A DNA stretch of 64,000 nucleotides from Oribacterium sp. C9 (GTDB lineage Bacteria; Bacillota; Clostridia; Lachnospirales; Lachnospiraceae). The first letter of the stretch is position 1. The number at the start of each line of letters is the position of its first letter. Under the pieces are notes generated by a model. It was not told where the DNA came from and did not search any database. It saw only the letters and a program-made list of their open reading frames with translations. The translations under genes and the position numbers were made by a program. Shown here one piece after another: positions 53,246 to 61,000 of the stretch. The DNA lies in contig NZ_MUHW01000009.1 in NCBI RefSeq assembly GCF_002007235.1, forward strand, positions 1 to 64,000. The letters are read 5' to 3'.

Positions 53246-53893
53246 TTAACCAAAAATCCCTGTAGGAGAGGAGCCCAGCAATACGCAAAAGCCCACCTCA
53301 GAGCTTGTGTAATCCTGAGAAACAGTATATGCACTGCTCGAACCTGCTTCAACAACTGGTGTTGTCAAGCTCTGAGCGGCAGTTGCCGATGAAGATGCTG
53401 CCACAGCCTGAGCGGTGACATACGCGGATGCTGAACTGCCGGATGACTGTATATAGGTATCGATAGTTCCAACAGCATCTATCACAGGTGCTGATGTCGT
53501 ATTTACTGAACCGACTGTCACATCAGCCGCATTACCTGCATCAATAGCAGATGCAGCAGTGATAACAGGAGCCGAAACTGTACTTACTGTGATGGATGAG
53601 ACATTTACAGCATTAGAGCCGGCATCGGCAGCTGATGAGCCCTGACCGCCATCTGGAAGAACATTCACAGCTGTCACCACCGGTGTTGCAGCAGTACTCA
53701 CGTTGTTGTATGACGACGCAGTGGCATTTACATAGTTCCCCGCTGCTGAAGTCTGCGAAACCAAGGTGGTCTCTGATGTTCCCGGTAATGTGGAAACCTC
53801 TACTACCGACGCTAAAGAAACGGTACCTGATGCAAGGACCATAAATCCGCTCATCAGCATGATTCTCAAAACTTTATTTATATCTTTTCTCAT
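53246..53893 (-). CDS. Secreted Ser/Ala/Val/Thr-rich low-complexity protein
   Basis: A 215-residue protein with a clear signal peptide (about 1-29, ending near SLAS). The mature part is built almost only of Ser, Ala, Thr, Val, Gly, Asn and Asp. It shows irregular repeats of the form SAPVI-x-A-x-x-x-I-D (SAPVITAASAIDAGNAAD, SAPVIDAVGTIDTYI). One Cys occurs near the C-terminus (EVGFCVLLGSS). No LPXTG-type anchor is present. AAAGGA precedes the ATG. I do not recognise a family; a surface or matrix-like role is only a guess. Confidence 0.7.
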   Translation of the reverse strand: MRKDINKVLRIMLMSGFMVLASGTVSLASVVEVSTLPGTSETTLVSQTSAAGNYVNATASSYNNVSTAATPVVTAVNVLPDGGQGSSAADAGSNAVNVSSITVSTVSAPVITAASAIDAGNAADVTVGSVNTTSAPVIDAVGTIDTYIQSSGSSASAYVTAQAVAASSSATAAQSLTTPVVEAGSSSAYTVSQDYTSSEVGFCVLLGSSPTGIFG

Positions 53894-54006
53894 GGTAATC
53901 CTTTATTTCCTGATTCATCATCCGATAAAAACACGGATCCTCCGGCTAAAAGTTGTCTTAGGATCGTCAAATACCGGAAAGTTATGTGCTTCGCACCTCT
54001 ACGATT

Positions 54007-54034
54007 ATTATATTCCATAAATTCCCCCGTAAAA
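54007..54034 (-). promoter_or_regulatory. Promoter of the secreted low-complexity protein gene
   Basis: On the minus strand TTTTAC (54034-54029), a 16-bp spacer and a perfect TATAAT (54012-54007). The 105-nt leader contains a GTGC-gaa-GCAC hairpin. Confidence 0.5.
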
Positions 54035-54086
54035 TTTACATTTATTCTACGATTGGTGTCGATTTATGAGGTATCTGTCACCCGTC

Positions 54087-54101
54087 ATGACACTTATCTC
54101 A
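54087..54101 (+). repeat. Dispersed upstream element, partial copy 3
   Basis: ATGACACTTATCTCA differs by one base from the core shared by the elements at 15129-15178 and 27359-27407. The CCACTTTTGTGCA head is absent here. It lies 20 bp before the ribU promoter. Confidence 0.4.
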
Positions 54102-54120
54102 AAAAATGGATATGGAGTCA

Positions 54121-54149
54121 TTGACAGTCTCTCTGCCACGTGATAGTCT
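54121..54149 (+). promoter_or_regulatory. ribU promoter
   Basis: A perfect TTGACA (54121-54126), a 17-bp spacer and TAGTCT (54144-54149) with an upstream TG. Transcription would start just before the FMN riboswitch. Confidence 0.65.
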
Positions 54150-54170
54150 AGGCTTAGAAAAAGAAATAAG

Positions 54171-54277
54171 TTCTTCGGGGCAGGGTGCGATTCCCTACCG
54201 GCGGTATAGTCCGCGAGCCTTTGTGCATGAACCGGTGTGATTCCGGTACCGACAGTAAAGTCTGGATGAGAGAAGAA
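54171..54277 (+). promoter_or_regulatory. FMN riboswitch (RFN element) aptamer
   Basis: The sequence carries the conserved RFN blocks in order: CTTCGGGGCAGGGTG, TTCCCTACCGGCGGTA, AGTCCGCGAGC, ACCGGTGTGATTCCGGTACC, and CGACAGTAAAGTCTGGATGA. Closing-stem arms TTCTTC (54171-54176) and GAAGAA (54272-54277) complete it. The class senses FMN and turns off riboflavin genes. Here it precedes the riboflavin transporter gene ribU. Confidence 0.97.
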
Positions 54278-54298
54278 ACGTGACGACGCGATCATTTA

Positions 54299-54331
54299 TC
54301 TCAGTACCCGAACAGGTACTGAGATTTTTTA
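54299..54331 (+). terminator. Expression-platform terminator of the FMN riboswitch
   Basis: ATCTCAGTACC pairs with GGTACTGAGAT, with loop CGAACA, followed by TTTTTT. It should form when FMN is bound, ending transcription about 160 bp before ribU. Confidence 0.85.
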
Positions 54332-54492
54332 TTTTATATAAATGCCGACGCATAATCGAAAAGGTAACCTTTCACGATAAGTCATCTATCTCTAAGAGCT
54401 TGTTTCCTCAGATCAATACCGGAAATGTCAGCCTTGGCCTTTGGAGTCTTTCGGGTCCATGCAGACATTTCAATTAAAAGGAGGACAACATC

Positions 54493-55116
54493 ATGTCAAA
54501 TAAGTTAAATGTTCAGAAACTGGTTTACACAGGACTTCTTACAGCCCTTGCGGGAGTGCTCATGTCTTTCGAGTTCAGCATTCCTTTCTTCCCGCCTTTT
54601 TACAAGATAGACTTCAGTGATGTTCCCAGTGTGATCGCACTTTTCACCATGGGACCTTTATCCGGTCTTTTCGTTGAGATCGCAAAGCTTGTAATCAAGC
54701 TCATCACCGTCGGAACAAACAGCATGTATGTTGGTGAGGTTTCCAACATTCTCGGCGCATTCCTTTTCATCTTCCCATTATGGTTCCTTTACAGGAAGAC
54801 CGGTAAGACAGATAAGGGCATCGCTATCGCACTGATCGCCAACATTTTCATCCGTACAGCATGGATGTGCTTCTGCAATGCTTTCATCACACTTCCTATG
54901 TATGCAGCGGCTATGGGCTTAAGCGTTGATGATGTTGTGGTTATGGTAGCTAATGTGAATCCGTTCATCAAGAACCTCCCAACATTCATCATTCTCGCGA
55001 CTATTCCTTTCAACCTTATCAAGTTAAGCCTTGTTTATACTCTTTCATATATTCTTTTCACAAGACTCAGAGTTTCTGTTCCGGGCTTTCGATCAATGAA
55101 GACAACTAACGCATAA
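54493..55116 (+). CDS. ribU: Riboflavin ECF transporter substrate-binding component RibU
   Basis: A 207-residue membrane protein with about six hydrophobic segments. It is the S-component that captures riboflavin and works with a shared ECF ATPase/EcfT module encoded elsewhere. Visible features are FSIPFFPPFYKIDFSDVPSV in the loop after the first segment, GPLSGLFVEIAKLVIKL, and the C-terminal NLPTFIILATIPFNLIKLSL. The FMN riboswitch directly upstream confirms the vitamin. AAGGAGG precedes the ATG. The gene is followed by a hairpin at 55131-55168. Confidence 0.95.
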   Translation: MSNKLNVQKLVYTGLLTALAGVLMSFEFSIPFFPPFYKIDFSDVPSVIALFTMGPLSGLFVEIAKLVIKLITVGTNSMYVGEVSNILGAFLFIFPLWFLYRKTGKTDKGIAIALIANIFIRTAWMCFCNAFITLPMYAAAMGLSVDDVVVMVANVNPFIKNLPTFIILATIPFNLIKLSLVYTLSYILFTRLRVSVPGFRSMKTTNA

Positions 55117-55130
55117 ATAACAGTTTTTAA

Positions 55131-55168
55131 AAGGCGAATGTTTCCATCAGTGAGACATTCGCCTTATT
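55131..55168 (+). terminator. Terminator-like hairpin between ribU and the creatininase-family gene
   Basis: AAGGCGAATGT (55131-55141) pairs perfectly with ACATTCGCCTT (55155-55165), followed by a weak TATTC tail. It ends directly before the ribosome site of the next gene. Confidence 0.65.
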
Positions 55169-55179
55169 CAGGAGTAGCT

Positions 55180-55980
55180 ATGATCAAAAATTACAGAGAT
55201 TTAACAAGAAAAGAAATGGAGGCTGTCGATAAGGAGAGTACCATCGTTATGATTCCTCTTGGAGCTATCGAACAGCATGGTTCGCAGGCTCCCCTCGGCA
55301 CCGACGCCATGATAGCAGAAGCCATGCCGGGATATGTTAAGAGGGAACTTGAAGCAATGGATCCCGATTTTCCAATGCTTGTTTTCCCTGCCATTCCTAT
55401 CGGTCTGTCCATAGAGCACCTAAGTTTCACAGGCTCCATATCCTTTAAGCCTGACACCTACTACCATATGCTCTATGACATTGCAGAATCTATACACAAT
55501 CACGGTTTTAAAAAGCTTGTTTTCCTGATCTGTCATGGAGGAAACCGTCCTATGGCGGATATCCTGTCAAGGCAGCTCCGACACGATTTCGGGATGTTCG
55601 TATTTGTACTTGCTTCAGGCGCCTTCCTTGATCCGGAGGTTCAGGCAACCATAAGTCCTGATAATCACTGGGACTTCCATGGGGGAGAGATGGAAACATC
55701 CATGATCATGGCCATCCATCCTGAAACCGTTAAGCTAGAGCTTTCTGAAACAGGTTATAAGGACGGAGGATACAAGGGAAAGAAGATACTGAACTTCTCC
55801 GGTGATGCCGCCATAAGCTGGATGGGCTCGGATCTCAGAACAAAGGATGGAAAGCCTATAGGAATAGGCGGTGATCCAAGAGGTGCTACAGCAGAGAAGG
55901 GTGAGATTATCTTCAAACGATCTGCTGAAAAGCTTGCAGCTGCTCTGATAGAGGTGAGAGACTGGGATATAAATGCTTAA
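55180..55980 (+). CDS. Creatininase-family amidohydrolase
   Basis: A 266-residue cytoplasmic metal enzyme of the creatinine amidohydrolase family. Metal-ligand stretches seen are IPLGAIEQHGSQAPLGTD near residues 24-41, ICHGGNR near 117, and FHGGEMETS near 168. The family includes enzymes acting on creatinine, formamidopyrimidines in riboflavin/F420 synthesis, and peptide maturation, so the reaction cannot be fixed. Its place after ribU could hint at flavin-related chemistry, but that is speculation. AGGAG precedes the ATG at 55180; an ATG at 55138 lies within the preceding hairpin. Confidence 0.85.
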   Translation: MIKNYRDLTRKEMEAVDKESTIVMIPLGAIEQHGSQAPLGTDAMIAEAMPGYVKRELEAMDPDFPMLVFPAIPIGLSIEHLSFTGSISFKPDTYYHMLYDIAESIHNHGFKKLVFLICHGGNRPMADILSRQLRHDFGMFVFVLASGAFLDPEVQATISPDNHWDFHGGEMETSMIMAIHPETVKLELSETGYKDGGYKGKKILNFSGDAAISWMGSDLRTKDGKPIGIGGDPRGATAEKGEIIFKRSAEKLAAALIEVRDWDINA

Positions 55981-56017
55981 TGCAGAATCCTAAAAATCAA
56001 AAAAGTATAAAAAACCA

Positions 56018-56046
56018 TTGCCAATAGACATATATTTTTGTATTAT
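56018..56046 (+). promoter_or_regulatory. Promoter of the first tRNA-Pro gene
   Basis: TTGCCA (56018-56023), a 17-bp spacer and TATTAT (56041-56046), 34 bp before the tRNA. Confidence 0.6.
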
Positions 56047-56079
56047 TACTAGGTCGCTTGTTATGAGCGACTTAGATAT

Positions 56080-56154
56080 CGGGGTGTGGCTCAGTTTGGC
56101 TAGAGCGCTTGGTTAGGGACCAAGAGATCGTGGGTTCAAATCCCGTCACTCCGA
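56080..56154 (+). tRNA. tRNA-Pro(AGG)
   Basis: Acceptor arms CGGGGTG and CACTCCG (one G-T), D stem GCTC/GAGC, anticodon stem CTTGG/CCAAG with loop TTAGGGA, and a T arm with TTCAAAT. The anticodon AGG reads CCU (A34 probably modified to inosine). The discriminator is A, and CCA is not encoded. The T stem contains two G-T wobbles, weaker than in the TGG copies. It is a diverged relative of the two tRNAs downstream. Confidence 0.88.
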
Positions 56155-56161
56155 TGATTTA

Positions 56162-56220
56162 AAAAGGCGAAGATTCATGTTTCCGTCGATACGGCATGGA
56201 TTTTCGTCTTTTCTCTTATT
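56162..56220 (+). terminator. Terminator of the first tRNA-Pro gene
   Basis: AAGGCGAAGATTCATG pairs imperfectly with CATGGATTTTCGTCTT, followed by TTCTCTT. Confidence 0.65.
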
Positions 56221-56233
56221 TTTCAAAAAAGTG

Positions 56234-56262
56234 TTGACAATACCTATTAATTTTTGTAATAT
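56234..56262 (+). promoter_or_regulatory. Promoter of the second tRNA-Pro gene
   Basis: A perfect TTGACA (56234-56239), a 17-bp spacer and TAATAT (56257-56262). Confidence 0.7.
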
Positions 56263-56295
56263 ACAACGGTCGCTTGAAGCGAGCGACAAAAAGCT

Positions 56296-56370
56296 CGGGG
56301 TGTGGCTCAGTTTGGCTAGAGCACCTGGTTTGGGACCAGGGGGTCGCAGGTTCGAATCCTGTCACCCCGA
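56296..56370 (+). tRNA. tRNA-Pro(TGG), copy 1
   Basis: Acceptor arms CGGGGTG/CACCCCG, D stem GCTC/GAGC, anticodon stem CCTGG/CCAGG with loop TTTGGGA (anticodon TGG), and T arm GCAGG-TTCGAAT-CCTGT. Discriminator A, no encoded CCA. Identical to the copy at 56556-56630. Confidence 0.95.
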
Positions 56371-56382
56371 CGATTTGTAAAG

Positions 56383-56420
56383 AACAGGAATCCTTGTTTT
56401 TCAAGGGTTCCTGTTTTTTT
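56383..56420 (+). terminator. Terminator of the second tRNA-Pro gene
   Basis: AACAGGAATCCTTG pairs with CAAGGGTTCCTGTT with one mismatch, followed by a run of T. Confidence 0.85.
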
Positions 56421-56492
56421 ATTTTTCGTTATAGTGGTGCCAGGTGATGCCAGACTTTTTCATACAATGCCGACAAAAAAGCAAATTTGTTG

Positions 56493-56522
56493 TTGACAAA
56501 TACCGATATCGAATTATATAAT
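56493..56522 (+). promoter_or_regulatory. Promoter of the third tRNA-Pro gene
   Basis: A perfect TTGACA (56493-56498), an 18-bp spacer and a perfect TATAAT (56517-56522). Confidence 0.75.
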
Positions 56523-56555
56523 ATCAAAGCTGTCTGAAACGGGCAGCAAAAAGCT

Positions 56556-56630
56556 CGGGGTGTGGCTCAGTTTGGCTAGAGCACCTGGTTTGGGACCAGG
56601 GGGTCGCAGGTTCGAATCCTGTCACCCCGA
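56556..56630 (+). tRNA. tRNA-Pro(TGG), copy 2
   Basis: Same 75 bases as the tRNA at 56296-56370, exactly 260 bp downstream. Its own promoter and terminator are also counterparts of those of copy 1. Confidence 0.95.
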
Positions 56631-56642
56631 CGATTTGTAAAG

Positions 56643-56680
56643 AACGGGAATCCTTGTTTTTCAAGGTTTCCCGCTTTTTT
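56643..56680 (+). terminator. Terminator of the third tRNA-Pro gene
   Basis: CGGGAATCCTTG pairs with CAAGGTTTCCCG, followed by cTTTTTTT. It parallels the terminator at 56383-56420, with compensating changes in the stem. Confidence 0.85.
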
Positions 56681-56812
56681 TATTTCTAATTTTGGTGGTG
56701 CCGGGTGGTGCCAAACTTTTTTACATAACTCCAACAAAATAACATTTATAGTTTTAGATGCACCGATTCAGAATAAAATCAAAAGTCAAAAGTCAAAGCG
56801 CGTATTTCCTCA

Positions 56813-56821
56813 TGCTATAAT
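56813..56821 (+). promoter_or_regulatory. Extended -10 promoter of sbcDC
   Basis: TGcTATAAT at 56813-56821, about 80 bp before the sbcD start. The -35 region (TCAAAG) is poor. Confidence 0.5.
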
Positions 56822-56899
56822 GGTAAAAGCGTGACCCTGATAAGCCGATCATTCGGCACCGGTTTTAGGATGCCGGCTAACGGGCACAGAAGGAGTACC

Positions 56900-58057
56900 A
56901 TGACTTTTTACCATTTATCAGACCTGCATCTCGGGCTCAAGCTCATCAATCACTCTCTGCAGGAAGATCAGAAATATATCCTCGACAAGATAATCGAATA
57001 TGCAAAAAAGGATAAGCCGGATGCAATAGTCATCGCAGGAGACATTTACGACAAGGCCATCCCTTCGGCAGAAGCAGTGGAGCTGTTTGACGACTTTATC
57101 TCAGGTCTGACAGCCGCAGCGCCTCAGTCGGAAATCATGCTCATCAGCGGAAATCACGACAGCGCTCCACGTCTCGATGTTTTCAGGAATATCCTGAAAC
57201 GCCAGAAGATACATATGATAGGAAACCCGCCTGAGAAGCCGGAGGATCACATAGAAAAAGTGACTCTGCAGGACAGCTACGGTCCGGTCAATTTCTACCT
57301 TCTTCCCTTCGTAAAGCCCTCCATGGTGAAGGCCATAGTCGGTACAGACAAGAACGGAAACAACCTTTCCTATAACGATACGCTTCACAAGCTTTTGGAA
57401 AGAGAGGATGTCAATGTCAATGAGCGCAACATCCTCGTGAGCCACCAGTTCTATCTGCCCACAGGGAAGGATGCGTCTGAGATAGAACGTATGGGCTCAG
57501 AGATATGCACCGTCGGAAACATTGACCAGATCTACTCTGATGTTCTCGAACCCTTTGATTACGCAGCTCTCGGACATATTCATAAGCCAATGAAGGTGGG
57601 AAGCGAATTCTACCGTTACTGCGGAACACCTCTTGCATGCTCTGTTCAGGAAGCAGGACAGGAAAAGGGCATCATCAGGGTGCGTCTCGATGAAAAGGGG
57701 CAAAGAAGCACTGAAGTTCTGCCTCTGGTACCGATACGCCAGGTGATGGTCATAAAGGGCAGTCTCACCGAAGTTCTGTCAAAGGGCTGCGATGATTTCG
57801 TAACCGTCATACTAACTGACAAGGTGGATCTGGATGTTCTCGATATGCAGGACAGACTTCGCTACGCCTTTCCAAATCTTCTGGAGATACGCAGAGAGAC
57901 TCTTAGAAAAAGTGATTACAAGCTTCATTTCAGCGAAGAGAAAGCCCTCGATCCATATGAGCTGTGCTGTTCGTTTCTGGATGACATGGATTCGGATGAG
58001 CAGTCACTCTTACGAGATGTCATAAATACTGTCAAGGAAGGAGGAGATGCACTTTGA
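56900..58057 (+). CDS. sbcD: SbcD, Mre11-type exonuclease subunit
   Basis: A 385-residue metallophosphoesterase that with SbcC cuts hairpins and protein-blocked DNA ends. The calcineurin-like core has HLSDLHLGL, AGDIYDKAIPSAEAV, ISGNHDSAPRL, VSHQFYLP and ALGHIHKPM. A C-terminal capping and SbcC-binding region follows. AAGGAG precedes the ATG at 56900; an upstream ATG at 56831 has no site and adds non-homologous residues. It overlaps sbcC by four bases. Confidence 0.95.
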   Translation: MTFYHLSDLHLGLKLINHSLQEDQKYILDKIIEYAKKDKPDAIVIAGDIYDKAIPSAEAVELFDDFISGLTAAAPQSEIMLISGNHDSAPRLDVFRNILKRQKIHMIGNPPEKPEDHIEKVTLQDSYGPVNFYLLPFVKPSMVKAIVGTDKNGNNLSYNDTLHKLLEREDVNVNERNILVSHQFYLPTGKDASEIERMGSEICTVGNIDQIYSDVLEPFDYAALGHIHKPMKVGSEFYRYCGTPLACSVQEAGQEKGIIRVRLDEKGQRSTEVLPLVPIRQVMVIKGSLTEVLSKGCDDFVTVILTDKVDLDVLDMQDRLRYAFPNLLEIRRETLRKSDYKLHFSEEKALDPYELCCSFLDDMDSDEQSLLRDVINTVKEGGDAL

Positions 58058-61000
58058 GACCTATATCTTTAACAATGCAGGCCTTCGGTTCATACGGACA
58101 TAAAACCACTGTGGATTTCACCGTGACCAGACAGAATCTTTTCCTCGTAACGGGAGACACTGGTGCCGGAAAGACCACCATTTTCGACGCAATAGTCTTT
58201 GCACTTTATGGAGAGGCCAGCTCCGTCAGCAACAAAAAGGACGGAACGGAGCTACAGAGTCAGTATGTGGATTTCGATGTGGAGCCCTTCGTGGAGCTCA
58301 CCTTCACAGAATCGGAGGGCGGAGAAGAAGCGAGCTATACCGTGCGTCGTGTGCCCAGACATTTGCGTCCGGCGAAAAGGAAAGGCGCAAAGGATCAGAG
58401 CATCAGCGAGTCTGTTTCCCTCATCATGCCTGACGGTACGGAATACCCGCAGAAGGAAACGGATTCAAAGCTAGAAGAGGTAGTAGGTCTCACCAAGGGG
58501 CAGTTCATGCAGGTTGCCATGATTGCCCAAGGAGAATTCATGGAACTACTTCGGGCCAGATCCGATGAAAAAAAGATAATATTCCGAAAGCTCTTTGCCA
58601 CTGAGTTGTATCAGAAAATAGTGGATGAGCTTTTCACCAGAAGAAAGGGAAAGCTCGAAGAGATTTCAAGGATACGCACAACATGTCAGGCAAATGCAAA
58701 GCTCGTTAGTGTTCCTGACTCTTTGCCTGTATCCGCAGAGCTCTCCGAACTGAAGGAAGGTATCACTTCATCCGAAAGATTAAATGTTTCTGAAATGGAA
58801 AGGTTCCTTGAGCTTTTGAAGGAGCTTTGTGAGCTTCTCGCAGAAAAGCATGAAGCCATTCAGAAATCCTATGATGTTCTTTCTTCCGAACGCGATAAAA
58901 TACGAGATGCCCTGACAGAGGGACAGACCGTTTCCGTATCGTTCTCACAGCTTGAGGAAGCTTCGGCAGCTCTTTTGGAGTGCGAGGCTGAGAAAGCTCA
59001 GATCGAAGAGTCAAAAAATCTTATTTCTCTCATAAAAGGAGCCTACGAAATAAAGGCGGAATTTACCCGCGTATGTGATCAGGAAAGAGTTATTTCAGAT
59101 ACAGAAAAGACTCTGGCGGAGCTTGATGCCAAACTGCCGAAGCTTGATGAAGCAGTGGCTGCTTCATCAAAGGCAGAAGCGGAGGCTCTGGAGAAGGCTT
59201 CAAAAGAGACCAGGAATCATGCCAAGGTCGATGAGAAGGTCAAAAAGGCTCTGGAGTTATTTCACAATATAGCCCTGGCAGAGGAGGCTCTGACGGAAGC
59301 CGGGAAGACCTGCACGGAAGCTGAAAAATCCCACGAACAGGCAAAGAAAGCCCTGGCAGAGCTCGAGCAGAAGGAATCCTCATGGCGCACAGCAGAAACC
59401 CTTCTTTCTGACACACCTCAGAAAAAAGCCATATGGGAAAGTAAAAACAGGGAGCTTCAGGCTCTTCACTCAGATCATGAAGAGCTTATAAAAACTTCCT
59501 CAGAGGTTGATGCGCAGCGCTCAAATGTGGAAGCTGCAAGGATAAACTACGGAAAAGCCAGAGAGAAATATAATCTGCATAACGAGGAATATATCACGAA
59601 GCAGAACAGTTTTCTCGATGCTCAGGCGGGATTTATCGCGAGAGAAAAGCTTAAACCCGGAAGTCCCTGTCCTGTCTGCGGTTCTCTAGAGCACCCTTCT
59701 CCATGCCGCCTGTCGGATGAGCACAGGGAGCTCACCAGAGAAATCATCGATGCTCTCTCAAGGGACAATGACAAACTGAGAGAAGCCATGGAAAAGGCAT
59801 CCACAGAAGCAGCCACAGCAGAAAACTCCCTTAAGGAAAAGAATGTAATATTTGAAGCCGCAAAGGAAAAGCTTCTTAAAAAGATAAAGGAGCTTTTTCC
59901 TGAGATTTCCGTTGAGACTTCCGTTGAGGCTGCCATGGAAAAGCTGGAGCTTTGGGAGCAGGATTTCAGCAGAGAAGGGGAGGAGCTTTCCACTCAGCTT
60001 AAAACTCTGGAAGAAACCAGAAAAAATCTTTCTGATGCTTCCGCTTTGAAGCCCCGACTGCAGGCAAAAGCAGATGATGCTTTAAATATGCTGACAGAAA
60101 GTAAAACTGATATCGCCGCAAAGAAGCAGGCACTTGATAGTTTTACATCACAAAAGGAGTTTGATACAGAGGATGCCGCAAAGGAAACTCTTTCTGCGGC
60201 AGAGCTCACAAAAGACAGGGCAGAAGCATTGGCAAAAGAAGCAAAAACAGCAGCAGAAAATGCCCGTGCCGAAAAAGAAGGTACCTCAGCTCGTATAGAG
60301 CAGCTGCGTGAAGACCTTCCAAAGCAGCAGACTGAGCTAAGCACACGTATCGAAGGATATCGAAAGCTCATGGCAGAAAAAAAGCTCAGTGAGGAAGAGT
60401 GGAAGTCAACGACAGAAAGCCACCCTCAGTCCGAGGCAGAACGGCTTCAAACCGTGATCGACGCCTTCAACAGGAAAAGGGCGGCGGCAGAGGCTCAGAT
60501 AAAAAACGCCAGGGCTGCCATCGGTGATAAGGTAAAGCCGGATCTCGAAGCATTGAAGCTTGCATACGACCAACAGGAAGAAAAGCTCAAGGCAGAAAAG
60601 ACATCTCTTGATGCACTGAATGACGATCTCAAGATAAACAGAAAAGCCTATGATGCTCTGGCTCCGAAAATGGAAGAGAGATCATCAGTCATGAAGGAAT
60701 TCAACCGAATCGACAGCCTCTATAATCGTCTGGGAGGAAAGGTTACCGGGGGACGCATGGATATCGAGACATTCGTCCAGAGATATTATCTCGAAAGAAT
60801 ACTTTACGCTGCCAATGCAAGATTTCAGGATATGTCCGCAGGTCAGTACGAGCTTCGTATGACTGACGATGAGCAGGCAGGAGCCGGAAAGAACCGCGGT
60901 CTCGACCTCATGGTATATTCAACAGTTACCGGAAAGGTTCGTGAGATCAGGACTCTCTCAGGTGGGGAATCCTTTATGGCGGCGCTTTCCCTTGCACTCG

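Larger units (their letters stand above)
56231..56750 (+). repeat. 260-bp tandem duplication carrying promoter, tRNA-Pro and terminator
   Basis: The unit 56231-56490 is repeated at 56491-56750. The tRNA, the immediate 3' flank CGATTTGTAAAGAAC and the terminator are nearly identical. The upstream and distal parts have diverged but keep order, including GTGGTGCCrGGTGrTGCC after each terminator. Confidence 0.8.

Noticed and set aside
56000-56900. Mobile-element attachment site at the tRNA-Pro array
   Set aside because: No integrase gene, no partial tRNA repeat at a distant site, and neighbours (sbcDC) are ordinary chromosomal genes.
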